Origin: Agelaius tricolor
Lineage: Eukaryota; Chordata; Aves; Passeriformes; Icteridae
Assembly (NCBI GenBank): GCA_023055355.1
Contig: JALJCS010000022.1
Coordinates: 7,301,001-7,365,000, forward strand
Length of the DNA stretch: 64,000 bases
Direction: 5' to 3'
Shown: positions 24,609 through 36,869 of the stretch, one piece after another
Layout: every line of letters begins with the position of its first letter
Numbering within the stretch: position 1 is the first letter of the stretch
Program-made: the position numbers and the translations under genes
Notes under the pieces: model-generated
Told to the model about the DNA's origin: nothing
Databases searched by the model: none
Seen by the model: the letters and a program-made list of their open reading frames with translations, nothing else

Positions 24609-27600
24609 GTTGTGTTTATTTCCTAAAGCCATTCATACATAGAAGTACTCAGCTTAATTTGGATGAGGCCTAAATGTAAAAAATAATTATAAAAAAGGAA
24701 CAATTGTACAGTATGTAGTTATATCTTATACAGGAGTATTAGGTTGCATCTAACCATGACTGCTCTATTGTTTTGATAAATTATGCACTAATGAATTATG
24801 GTATAATTATTTCTTATACTGGCATGATTGTTTCAGTATTTTCATATCTTAAAATAAGATTATTATCTTAAAATAATACCATCTTGTGACTTTTATTGCC
24901 TATTCTGACCTCATATAACCTAAAACTTTAAAAATTCATTTTTAAAGGTTCTGTTGGGAACTTTGAACCAGTGCTACTTAGCCTAGTGAAAAAATTGTCC
25001 TTTGAAAACAGCCCTTTCTGCCAGTTTTAAAGTTAATCTGTTCAAGTGAATATAAACTGATGGGACTGGCTTACATGATGCAAACACTTAGGAAAAAGAA
25101 AGAGCCACTTGTCTGGAATATATTCCAAACTCTGTGTTAATCCTCAGTCTAAGCATTTCACATAAGAATTATACAGTGTGTTTTGTGAATGTACTGGAAA
25201 CCCCATCCACAGAAAGACCATCCAGTCCTGTAGGAGAGTTGTGACTGTGCTCACTCATACAGGATTATATTCCTCTGTGTCTCAAGCAGAGTTTGAAAAA
25301 TACTTGAAAATCAGGTGTGAGTTTTAAAGGGATTAAAATATTTTACTGCACACTGAAGATAGGCAAATAGCAATCAGCCATTTTACTGTGTTTTCAGGTA
25401 AAAATGTTATTTTACTGGACAAGAAAAGCATGTTTGTCATGGGATCATTCAGCATTTCCCTTCACTTTGAGAATTTTTTTCTGAAGAGTCTTTCTACTCC
25501 CAGGATCCCTGATTGCATGCAAATTAGTAAATTCATATAATAATGAAGTAAATAAAAATACTTATATAATGGCCACAATTAAAAACAAGGAGTTTGCAAA
25601 TACATACCAAAGCTTTCTTTTTGGAAGGTATAAATAGCATAAATGTCTGATAACTACATTTTGCTAGTTGTTGACAAGTGCAAACTTTTTGGTAACGACC
25701 ACTGTACATCAGATGAGATGTTTTATGAACAGTCCCATTATGATTGTGTCAAGAAAAGGCCATATTTTTTTTAAACCCTGTTATCCAATTTAACTTTGGA
25801 ACCCTTTCTTATAGTCAGAAAGTGTTGAATGGCCTGTTTTACTCTTAATGTGATTTATATTGGATGAAAAATAAATAAGTGCTGTTCTGGTAAGGAAGGC
25901 CCAGTGAAGTTCTGATTGTCAGGATTCAACCTCCCCCTCCTCAGTCTGTGGATTCTGCTGAGGGAAATCCAGCAGCTACAAATTACTGTCCAAATATGAG
26001 ATAGCCTGTCCATGGTAACATGGGTTTGTATTTCGGTATTTATATAAAATCCTGAAACGACTTCAATTGAATTTGCACACTTCAGAATATTTGTTTCCAT
26101 TCATTACATTCCTATGAAATGTAATGAAATGTTTTTTCACCTGTACAAAAAAAAAAAAAGGTTATCAGTATGTTCCACTATTGAAATTATTTAATAAAAA
26201 GGTCAATTTTTTAACATGTTAAGGCATGAATATACCATTAAGAAACATTCAAATTCATCTGATTTGAGAATTTTCATAGCTGACTGCTCTTTTTATACAT
26301 AGAGTTTTCTCTCATCTTCCCAAATCCAAAACATTTTGGCAATTTCAGATTGGGGCATGGAATTTGTTATGTGTAAAATCTGCAGCAATAATTATTTTCA
26401 AAATAATTTAATGTAGAGGCTGGAATCCTGATGGTAAGAATTTTAGTTTGGGATCACTTTAACAGATGTTCAGTCTTCATGCATTATAACTTTCCTGGAT
26501 TCATAGAAATTATAAAATCACTATGTATCTAATTTCATTACCAATTTTTTAAAAAGCATCTGAAAGGTTTCTTGACAATAAAGAAAAATTCTCTGTTAAA
26601 GGTGATTTGACAATCCCTCTTTTTTATAAGCAAAGTTGTCCTGTTCAGAATGTTCAACATTACTGGGGAAAATTAAATAAATTAACTGTATTTTTTCCAC
26701 CCTCTAAGGTGCAGAATTACCTGAAAAACTGTAGTTTCCTGATACTTATTCCAGATCTAGAATTAAGTATGGAATATCCAAGGCTATTTTAGGTGCTTAT
26801 AACAAATAATAACAAGCCCAGAGATGTCTGCAGGTGGCCAGAACTTCCCGTGCTCTCTTCGGTTGTACTTCCTCATTAAATTCTAACAACAGAGCACAAA
26901 AATGGCAAAAAAAGTCCTTGCACAGTCTGGGCTTGTATAACTCAGGGCCATACAAATGTTGTTTTAGCTTTTCCTTATTTAATGCAATTTTATTTTCATA
27001 AGGATTGTTTGTATTTCTACATGACTGCCTATAGGGCCACATGTGGCCATTTCCATGGCTGCAGGTATTTCTGATCTGGAAAATCATCGTCTTGTACATA
27101 TAGCTGGAATTCTAGTGGCTCTCTGAAATTTACTGTGAGGCTGAAAAGGGACTAATGTCACCCCAGGCTTGGTCATCTATGCTGAAACTCGTTTGTGTCT
27201 TGAAACATTTCTGTGCCCTGGCTGATATGTTAAAGGCTGCCTCTTTCTAAAATGAGAAAGCAAGAGTAGAACCAATGGGGAAACCAAACAATTATTTTTG
27301 AAGCATATCTACGTGTGTGGGTGTGCCTATGTGTATATATTATAGATATAGATATATATATATATATATATATAATGGATTGTGTAGTTGGTTTCACAGC
27401 TGACCTAAATCAGAACATTCTCTGTTTCCTCACATATTCTCCCATATTACATTGAATTATGAGAAGGCTAACTCAGTGACTATTTATGTACATTATAACA
27501 GCCCTTTCTACAGAAATAAAATCTTAAGTCCTTCTGAATGAGGATATAGAAGTGTGCTTGAAACACTGTATAGAAAATGTTGTCAACTATCAGTTATTAT

Positions 27601-28400
27601 CAATTATTATCAATTGGGTATCAGTATTTTCAGAATGTCCAAGACTGAGTGCAGAAGGTGAGGCAACTCCTGTCCTTTTGTATCCTTCCTTTTCTAGTTT
27701 ATTTGCCTGTAGCAGTTCTTATGTGATAAGATCAGAGTCAATGATACAGAAAGAATATTATTTTTGACAGAATTGCTATTCACTTAACAATAAGTGTTTC
27801 TATGATATTATCAAAACAATGCTTAGCTATGCTATTTTCCAATTTTAGTAAATGCCTTTTTCTAAAAGACCTTTCATTGGATAAGAAGCAAGAAAAAGGT
27901 AAGATGAAGCTCTTCAAATACTCCTAAAAGATATCAGAAACATTCTGCTGAGGATTTGTCTCTTTTTAACAATTATTCTAAGGTCAGTATTTATAAAAAG
28001 TCATTTTTACTTTATGATTCTTAGAGATTGACATGAAGCAAAATTTATTTTTTCATGTGAAGTCCTGATGGTCTCTTAAGACATTCAGTTATAAAATATA
28101 ATTGAGCAAAAATAAACATAGTTTTGGAACACAATATTTAGGATAACCAGCATGGATGTTTTCATGAAAGAACTCTACACAAATTGTCTGTTTCCTAAAA
28201 CTTCCTCTCAGACATGAAATTTGTCAATACTCCTGCAAGTCTCCTCTTCCCCATCCCTTTCCAAAGCACTAAGAGTCAAACAGTCAGGGATGAAAATCTT
28301 TTAAATATATGAATACAGGTAAATTTGTTTCTTCTTCTAAATAGATGGTGGAAGTATGGCCAGAAAAGGTTTCCTAACTGAATATGTAGGCATGACAAAA
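24609..28400. other. Non-coding AT-rich stretch with small repeats
   Basis: No gene seen. It contains A13 at 26147-26159, a TA-rich microsatellite at 27341-27374, and a short ttatcaa-like tandem near 27590-27615. A 100-codon minus-strand frame (26797-27099) has no recognisable motif. Confidence 0.6.
27341..27374. repeat. TA-rich microsatellite
   Basis: Imperfect then perfect TA repeat with interspersed G (tatagatatagata, then TA units). Likely length-variable. Confidence 0.85.
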
Positions 28401-28487
28401 TTAACCTTAATTAAATTTAAATTTAAATTTATTAAATTTATTAAATTTAAATTAAATTATAAAATTAAAATAAAATTAAAATTAACC
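28401..28487. repeat. AAATTT-type AT low-complexity block
   Basis: Composed of overlapping ttaaattt and taaaattaaaa phrases with no G and few C. It is self-complementary in many registers, so it can fold back, but it looks like slippage rather than an element. Confidence 0.8.
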
Positions 28488-28929
28488 TAATAACATGGGA
28501 ATATTTGAGATTAATGAATTAATGTATAGAGAGTACTCAGAGCTCTTTACTGATCTAAAAATAACAGTCACTGTAAGAGTGCTGAGTGTATTTTAGTTAC
28601 GAAGTTTTTTAGTATTAGGTTCATTCCATAATGCTAGGTGTTAGTATTTTATACCACAACTTGAGACACAATTTTAAAAAGCACAGTTTTAAAAAACAGC
28701 AATCAAACCAAATTATTTACTGGCAGATACTCCAACTCTGTGACTTTTCATTTAACAATGGTCACAGAATTTGTTCTTGGTTCTGCTTATCAGTGTCATT
28801 TTCCTTTTCTGGGTAAATGTTTTACTAGTCTATTCAATTTACTGGTATTTTTTATTATTTGGGCTTATTAGATGTCTGATTTTATATTATTTCTTCTTTG
28901 TTTTTCTTCTTCAAGTAGCCATTTTTATT
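28488..28929. other. Unassigned AT-rich spacer
   Basis: T-rich sequence giving small hydrophobic chance frames on the plus strand (28631-28968). No gene or known repeat. Confidence 0.55.
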
Positions 28930-29252
28930 CAGCACCTTCTGCTTCATTCCCAGCTGCCCAGTCCATAAGATCCCAAAGGTGCTCCACTATTTTGTCCACT
29001 GTAGTCTGGAAATGTCAGTGAATGTAACATTTTAATCATATTGAAGACTACCAGGGATAATGCATTTCCATGCCTTAATCCCTCATTTGTATTAAATGGG
29101 CCAGAGATTTTACACCTTCTTCGTGCTCCATCTTCTTCATTGCAAATTGTGATTATGCCTGTTAAAAAATGTCTTATGGAGTTATAAATGCCTCCAATGT
29201 GGCTCAAAGGCCACAATATAGCATTGTAAGATTTCTTAAAATCTTGAAGTGT
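28930..29252 (-). mobile_element. Reverse transcriptase remnant, RTE-type LINE
   Basis: The minus strand reads through 28944-29252 without a stop and shows two landmarks of a LINE reverse transcriptase. DFKKSYN (29223-29243) corresponds to the palm motif usually written DFKKAYD, carrying a catalytic aspartate. GLRHGNALSLVVFN (29040-29081) corresponds to the GLRQGDALSPLLFN motif that follows. The spacing of about 50-60 residues between them fits the family, and the wording is closest to RTE-like elements rather than CR1. The usual GD and AYD residues have decayed (GN, SYN). Sequence on either side does not continue the protein in frame, and the endonuclease and YADD parts are missing. In birds the candidate family is AviRTE, but an older amniote RTE is equally possible. 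Confidence 0.6.
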
Positions 29253-29527
29253 GTGTGTTCATTCTGACTATAGTGTTAAATGTCTTCAAATACATCATGA
29301 TTATTCAATACTTGGAAGAATTCTTTTTCCAGAATCCAAGTTGGTGTTACTGAAATGTTCCTGCTTTATTAAAACACAAACAAATAAAATACCCAATAAA
29401 AACAACCCCCCAAAAATGTAAACCCTTCTGAGAAAGCTTTTTCATCTTTCAGGAAAACACAGGCACTCTCTCCACTGGCTTTTACATTGCATTTCTGAAA
29501 ACCACTTTCCACGGCTCTGAAATTTTT
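29253..29527. other. Spacer between RT remnant and coding-like relic
   Basis: No clear feature. The minus strand has AATAAA at about 29362-29368, which could belong to the relic upstream (at higher coordinates), but the link is unproven. Confidence 0.45.
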
Positions 29528-30250
29528 TCAGCTATCTGAAATGAGCAGAATTATTCTGTACAGCCTTTGGCTTTGTTTACCTCCGTCTGCTTTTAATAAT
29601 TTAATGGCAACCCTGTCAACACACGGTGCCAAGTTCTTCCCAAAGGCTTGTAATTGCCTCTTGGATCCCTTCAGAGCTGAGCTCCACAAACAGCTCAGGC
29701 CCATCCCTTTGTAACTTCTTTGAAAAGAAAGGATTTGCATTGTTCATCAGATTGGCAAAAGAATGATGCTCTTTGCTCCAGGTGAAGATTCTGCTCTCTT
29801 CTCAGGCATTCATGTTCTTTCTCTGCCCCGCCCTCTCCACCATGCCCTCCAAATGTTTTGAAGTGGCTTTGTCTCTTGGCATTTCCTTTTGATTCAATCT
29901 CGTCATGAACCTGATCCAGCTTCTGAAGACATGCAGTCCTTTCCACATTCTGGTCCTGATTCCTTTCCAAAATCATTGATCTTGCCTCTTGGGAGAATAC
30001 TGTTGGTTTCTTCAGCAGTTCTCCTAAAGCATCTCCAATCATCTTACACTTCATCTGCACACTCAAATAGAAATCTTCCAAAGCTTCAAACCTGTCCTTA
30101 GTTGCTACTCAGTTTCTCTAATTTCTCAGAATGTGTAAGTTTTACTTGTAGCATATATGTTTGTCTCTGCTGGGACAAGGCTGTCTCCTGCAGAGACATT
30201 TACAGGTTTATATCTAGCCAGCTGCTCCCAGTTTTGGGGCTTTTCTTGTA
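29528..30250 (-). pseudogene. Broken coding-like relic, identity unknown
   Basis: Several long minus-strand frames abut in different phases. One runs from 30081 to 29695 (128 codons from a non-ATG start), is rich in E, K, Q and charged residues (for example DFYLSVQMKCKMIGDALGEL, then ILERNQDQNVERTACLQKLD) and looks like helical coiled-coil protein. A second (29740-29528, SKRQLQAFGKNLAPCVDRVA) overlaps its end in another frame. Further upstream (30130-30250) shorter coding-like pieces occur with stops between them. This is what a frameshifted processed copy or an old gene relic looks like. I cannot match it to a family. No poly(A) tail or target-site duplication was found, so the retrocopy idea is inference. 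Chance frames or part of a mobile element remain possible. Confidence 0.35.
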
Positions 30251-31412
30251 CCATATGCACTCAAAGTGTTCCATGACCTCAGGTTCCACCCTTTCCTTAG
30301 ACCTCTCTATTATCTGCCTCCCTGAGATTTAGTCAAGCATTTTCTAAGAATTTCTTCTTCTTTATGAGGAAAAGGCCTTGAATTCCAAGTAATATTGCTT
30401 TAATGTGACCCCACTCCTTTAGCCTGCCCAGGATTTTACAGTCAGCAGAGCTTTAATAGTCAAATGTGTGTCCAAGGTATTGTTTTATGCCACGGTCCAA
30501 GCAGCTCTAGCTAGAGCTGGTGTGCTAAGTCATTGCCTAATTTCTGTGGTGCAATAGATCTGGGGGAAACAGAAAACAATATTGCTGTTTTCTGCAATAT
30601 TTGGAAGGTTAGAGGGGAATGTTTGAGAAATCGAAATATTTTAAGCCAATGATTCATATTACTGTAAAGGTGTTCTGTTATTACTTAACCAGATTGCCAT
30701 TTCATAGGTTTTGCCTCTCACTGTGCCTCACCCAGTCCCATAAAAAGGAAAACATGTAACTTTGTGCCCTCTTCATGACTGAGACACTGAAACTGCTAAT
30801 GTTGGACTATGTTATCATTTAGTTTATTTAATAAACTAATCAATTTTTCAAAAGAGGCATTTAAAATTGTGCAGCTTAATGGTACCTCGAAATGGAAGCA
30901 CTCAGAACTTGCCATTTACCTTGTCATTTTTCAGCCTTCTGTTACAACAAACTGCATTTTTTATAAGAATTACCAACCCACAAGGAGTGCTTTGAGGCCT
31001 GGGTGGCATTCACCTGCTTTGCAAAACCTTGCTTTGATGGCAAACATCACAGGACTGCAAAGGTTTCTTAATTTGTGTTCCTGTGACGGTGCAATGTGCA
31101 AGCAATAGTTTTGCTGTCTGGGACTATCAACTTGTTCAGTTTATAGTCTCTAAAAATGAAGGCCAACTGGAAGGGCATCAGTAGACGTACCCATTAAGAT
31201 TACAACTTCAACAACAAAACCGGCATCACTAAATTCTAAATAAGTAAAAGTTAAACCAGGGAACATCAGAATATTCAGCTTTCTGATTTCTCCCATGGCT
31301 CTTAGGAATGTGATATACAGGTGAAGGTCTTTTTCACAGGAGAAGAGACAAAATAAAGTGCTTATCTAACTCATATTTACTCTAAATGGTACATTTGTGC
31401 TCACACAAAAAC
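30251..31412. other. Non-coding stretch
   Basis: No gene. It includes a short perfect hairpin at 30570-30594 (9 bp stem, 7 base loop). A 99-codon plus-strand frame at 30809-31108 shows nothing recognisable. Confidence 0.55.
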
Positions 31413-31416
31413 ATAC

Positions 31417-31432
31417 ATATATATATATATAT
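31417..31432. repeat. Short TA microsatellite
   Basis: About eight TA units within a slightly longer imperfect tract. Confidence 0.8.
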
Positions 31433-34400
31433 AGATATATGGATCTCACCAATAAAAGTACTAGTTTGGATTAAGGTCAGTGGTCTTGCTTGCAAGTATG
31501 TAAAATGTCTTTCTGCATAAAGAGTGTGGTGTCTTCTAAAGGCTTCAGGAGTTTTCCAACCTTCCTTTCTAGTTTTACATCAAATAGCTAAAAGGAGGTT
31601 GTGCTTTATGGGTGGATACTATCGTTATCAGGAGAAGAATGAGCCCCAGTGAAATCTCTGAGACTTTCAGTCTTCCAGTTGAACAGAAATTTCCTGTCTA
31701 TGAACTGAAAAGAGATCAAGCAAGGTGGTTTTAGTGTAAGTGGCTGGATGTGCCACATCTGCCCCTCAGGTTCTAGACTGCCAGCAGCAGGATGTGATAT
31801 TGAGATCAAATTATGTTAAAATTGCCCTTCTGAGGTACCACATCAGCAAAAAGCCATTGTGAAATCCAGAGTAATGGCACAGATTTATAGAAACTGGGAG
31901 CAAGCCCAAACCTTTCCTGTGGTGTAGGGACTCATTTTTTAAACTTACTACTCTGGTGTTTGTATTTACTGGGATCATCTTGTTATGTCAGCTGCAAACA
32001 TATTCCATTGCATCAGGGTTTTGTTTCCCTTTGCCTTTGGTTTTCCCTTTGGCTGTGTGGGTACCCTTGGATAGCATCAGTAGTGTGGTGCAAATCTCTC
32101 CAGCTAATTCTAGGGGAGTTAGTCTGGGTACCAGAAGGGTGCAGCAGCATCAGCGCTGTCCTGCACCCCTGCTGGCTGCTCTGCAGAGCTAATTAGCTCC
32201 AGGAGAGAGCACAGGAGCCTGGTAGCTCTGCACAGTATTTCATTTTCCTGTCCAGTTTTGAGGTTAGTAACACTTGTTCAGTTACCTTTAGTGCCAAAGC
32301 AATGTAAATAACAGCCCCACTCCAGGAGTACACTCAGTGCCATTGAGTGACATTTTCCTGCAGGATTTCTCCTATGAGCCAGTGAAGCAAAACAAATGTT
32401 AGGATATTCATATTAGTAAGTATATTGTGCCCTTAAAAAAGTCAGTTACTCCTTCTCCTGTGAAGGCTGTCTTTAACTGGCCTGAGTCATATCTTAAAAA
32501 AGCAACAATCAGAACTGTATCACAAAGAACAAGTGACCAAGGCAGAGCAAATAATCCTTAGATTCCTTTTGAGCCAGCTTCCTTGATTTTTTTGGCCTTT
32601 TTCCCCTGCTGTTTCAAAGTACATGGTTACCCTCTGCACCTCCATGTCTGACATTTTGTTAGGTGCTTCTGAGTAAAGCCCTCCTGCTCCAGCTCCCACG
32701 TTACTAATTTGTATCAATAAGGAACAGCTTTCATTCTTTCCCAGTCAATGCTGGAATATGCAAAGCAAATCAAAAGCTATGGTCAACATAATAAATGGAA
32801 ACATCTATCTCTTCCAGTCAGCCACTGCCTCGCTGTGTTTTTTCTCCACTTTAGATAAACAATCTACAATGTGTTTACTGAGGCTTGTACTGATACCCCT
32901 CAGTGGTATAGGCAAGTCTACTTTTATTCCAGCAGACACAGAGAATAAGCCCACGGTGCACAGTGCATGCAAACCCCTTTGAAACCCAAGATTATTTGTT
33001 CTCTGACTGTTCTGAGGTAATTAAGGAGCATTGCATGTTTCTCAATTAATGATTCCTCATTCAGCTGGGGATCTTTGATGCTAATTTGTTTTAATCAGGA
33101 CAGAGACTGCTAAAAAACTAAACAATTCAGTGAAGAGGAACTAGGAATTTTTAATCAAGTGGAAAAGATCTAAATGCTATGAGGGACACATCCATCGTAA
33201 GTTTTCACTTCTTGTTCATTTAACTTTGTTCTTTCAGGTCTCATAAAATGTTGCGTTAATCAATGCAAGAAAGTTTGTGAATATGAAGAATGCATAGTGT
33301 TTTTTTCTTCATCTGACGTAAACTTCTGTGCAAAAATGAGGAGCTGAAATAAGAACCATGATGTTAAAACACATTCATCATGGTTTTTTAGTTATGCACT
33401 GAAGTACAGTTTTCTGTTTTGTCAAACATTATATAGGACGTTGTCAATCATTGTGGTTTTAATATGCTGGGGAGTCACTGGAAAAAATACTGGGTTTGTG
33501 GGGGATTGGATGCTCTCCATTTAAATGTTAATTTTAAAATTATTTTGGTATCATACTACATGCATACATTGGATAAAATAACCTACTGTAAACTTCTGCC
33601 CATGGAATTAGTATTTCAAATGCTGCAGCCTATGCTACAGGAAATGACATGGTTTCTGAGGAGACCATGTATAAGCTCCATAAAATAATGTTTTATTCCT
33701 AAGTACATTTATTTATAGCTTTGAGGGAAAAGCACTTTACAGTTCTGTCTCCTCCAGCTGCTTTACCATGATAGACTTTGTGTCTTCCATCATGGAAATT
33801 CCAATGTGTTCTACTCCTATAGCTTCAAAAGAGTGGAGGTGCTCCCAAGCCTGGACTTCCAGGGATCCTTAGCCATGTGCTGGAGTTAAAGCCATGAAGA
33901 ACACATAAATCCATAAAGTGAATCTTCCTGAACAAGCAGTATTTTAGCAACGATTCAATTAAAAGTAAATTGTAGGTGCTAAGAAATTTTCAGATCAGGA
34001 GAGGCATTTAATGGCTTTGAGGTTTTTAGTGCTGGGAAACATTTTCAGATTACTGATTCTTATGTGACCTCCAGCATTTTCCCTATCACTGCTTTTAATG
34101 CATGAAACCTGTTTTGGACTGGTACCTACCTTCTTAGTACCTGTCTACTTGGCTCTAAACAGTGCCAAAAATAGGCAGAGAGACAAGAACTCTAACTGGC
34201 TTCTTTGCCCTCCTTCCTTTGTGGCTGTGAACAGTGTGTTTGTTTTGTAGTTGAGAAGTTGAAATGAACAGAAAATCCTTCTAATAAATTCCTAATGCTT
34301 TATCTTAAGGGTGAACTTTAAGCAGTTTAATAACAGCAGGGGTTTGTTTGTTTGTGGTTTTTCTTGCAAGCAAGCTTAAATATATAACAGTTTAAAGTAG

Positions 34401-36869
34401 AATTCTGTATGTTAAATGATTCCCATACAAATGGAAGCACAGCCACTGAAGAGTTGCCTTACAGAATATGGCTTTTTTCACCAAAAGCTCTCTGTACACT
34501 GTGAAACACAGTTCAGATGTTTGAACTTATGCTAATTGAAAGATCAACATTTTTCTTTCCTCAGTGAATACCCTGCTCTTTTCCTCTTCGAGATGGCTCT
34601 CCCATGTGCAAAAAATGAGCTGTAATTATGCCCAGCTCAAGGCAATCTCAGGATCTAAAATATCCTGCCAACCAGTGTGTTCTCAATCTGCCTTGTTAGT
34701 TCACAAAATTGTGCATGTGCCTTTGCTCCAGTCTCAAACCTGATAATGTCACATCATTGGGACAGGAAATGTTCTCTGATCTTATCTGAAGTGACACTTG
34801 CAATTTCAAGTTCTAGCTTGATGAGATCACGTTGTCAGGGCTCCACATAAGTGTGATCTTTCCTGATTTGCAATTGTATCTGTTGTGAGCAGTCTTTACA
34901 CTGTTCAAGCAAAAGCATATGATAATGCATTTTGTCAGATGCAAGGATAATGAAAGAGTGATTTTATGTTTCCCCTTTTAGAAAATCCAATTCGTGTGAC
35001 TAAATTCAGTCAGTTTTCTTAACAGTTCCACCCCATCTGTCTAATGCTGTTTGCACCTGGAAACCCTAGTACCTGCAAAATGTGAGCGTGTCAAGGTAGT
35101 TCTCCCCTTCATGAAACGGATGAGACTTATTACCTTTAAACCTTCATTACTTCCGTGAAGCTCTGGGCTATAAAATGGTTTTTTGCACATGCTGGAGTTG
35201 TTAAAACATATATTATATGCCTTAAGCAAAAATATTTAATGTAGTAAAAGCTTGTAAAGTTGAAGAATACTTAAATACCTACGTCGTGTTATTGGCAATA
35301 AGAAAGTCTGTGATATTTAAGAGCAGGAGACTCTCAAGTCATATTTCAAATGTTTTCATTCATGATAATAATTTTCTTTAGATGTACATTATATGGGAAG
35401 GAAAGAGCTGTTACAAATGCTGTATTCCCCCTTTTAGCATATAGATTACTGGCTGAATCCTGTAACACCAAGTAAAAATAGAAGAGGGAAGAAATATTGC
35501 ATATATCTAACCTGTTAAAGCTTCAGGAGTCTGTGAACAAAACTATGGTGTTAAGGTACAAAGGCTTGGGTCTTCGATCCCTGTTTAAAATACATTATGA
35601 CAGGTCCTACATCAATGCAGAGGACTGAGACAAAGAGCAAGTTGTGACCTCTCTTGTAACAGTACCACGGGAGCAGATTGATTTGTCTGGGTTGTAGCAT
35701 GTGGATCACAATAACAAGCAAGACAGATCATAGCTATTTGACTAAATTGCTGCAAAGCCAAAAAGGGAAATAATATTTATTTGTCCATTTAAAGTGACGA
35801 AAATAGAAGGCAATAAGAATCCGGGGTATTTTACTTTCTTGGATAATAAGATGAGACTCGGCCTGAAAGGCTGGAGGAGTGGAAATAGAGGAGTTTCTTG
35901 GCAGCATTTCTGAAATCCATACAAAACCTCTGGCAATTATTTTTTTCAACTGATTTTTCTTCCTAAATAGTTGTGTCTGAGCCAGAGGAAACACAGAGTT
36001 TCTAAGAGTTATTCTGATATCACAATAATTTTATCCCTCCTACTACAAGATTAGATAAATATACAGTTGTGTTGTATATCACATAAAGATATATGACCCA
36101 GATATATCACTAAAAATTAAACCTAAAGCGTTGCATTTGGACTGACTAATCCTGGACAAATGCTGCTTCTTTAATAATGAACACAAGCCCCAAATGCATT
36201 GTATTGTAAGGGAAGTGACAGTTCTGCCAAACCCCTGCACAACTTGCAAGATGCAGGCTCATGTGAGATTACTGTGGGCTGTGCTGACTAAGAAAAAGAA
36301 AGGACAGAATTAGGTTATTGTGATGCTACCATATATATTAGGCCATTCCTGGGATAAGAGATGCATCCCTGGTGCTGCCTCTGTGCATCCAGAGTGAAAA
36401 CACTCTCCAAGTTTTGCTTGTATTTTGGGCTCAAAGTAGGCAGATGCCTCTCTCTACTCAATAAATAGGATTTTAAAGTGTTTTAACTGAATGTTACCGT
36501 GTCACATTCATCACAGAGCTGCTCAGATTAATGCATTTGAAGGAGAAAGCTGTCTTGCATTATTTCTAAGGGACTGGATTTTTTCTAGCTGCACAATGTG
36601 GTTTTGTCTTTATTCCCATGATGATATTCAAACTTTATGACTGGATAGTCTAAAATGTTATTAGATGGCAACAATAGCTTGCAATCTATTGCCTGGTCAG
36701 CTGGATTTTTATTGTTTAAAACAGCTTAACCTTTCCCTACCATTTTATAGAGTATATTGAGCTCATTCTAAACCATTTTATGCTTTGGCTGAAAGATGTA
36801 CTTAGTAGATGGATTTCAAAAGTATTGTGGCTGAAAATCTGCATCCTATTGCAGTAATCTGTTCTTGGC
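31433..36869. other. Non-coding stretch, possible conserved elements
   Basis: No gene identified. Two overlapping 78-codon plus-strand frames at 31956-32196 are the same DNA read in two phases and look like chance. A perfect 14 bp palindrome with a TAATTA core lies at 32186-32199. The part 32740-33170 is repeat-free and carries several homeodomain-type TAATTA/CAATTAAT cores and an octamer-like atatgcaaag, as developmental enhancers do. Conservation could not be tested. Confidence 0.5.
32186..32199. promoter_or_regulatory. Palindrome GAGCTAATTAGCTC
   Basis: A perfect 14 bp palindrome centred on TAATTA, the core bound by many paired-class and LIM homeodomain proteins. Neighbouring ctgcag and repeated ctgct phrases make the region GC-richer than its surroundings. 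No target gene is visible, so function is speculative. Confidence 0.25.
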
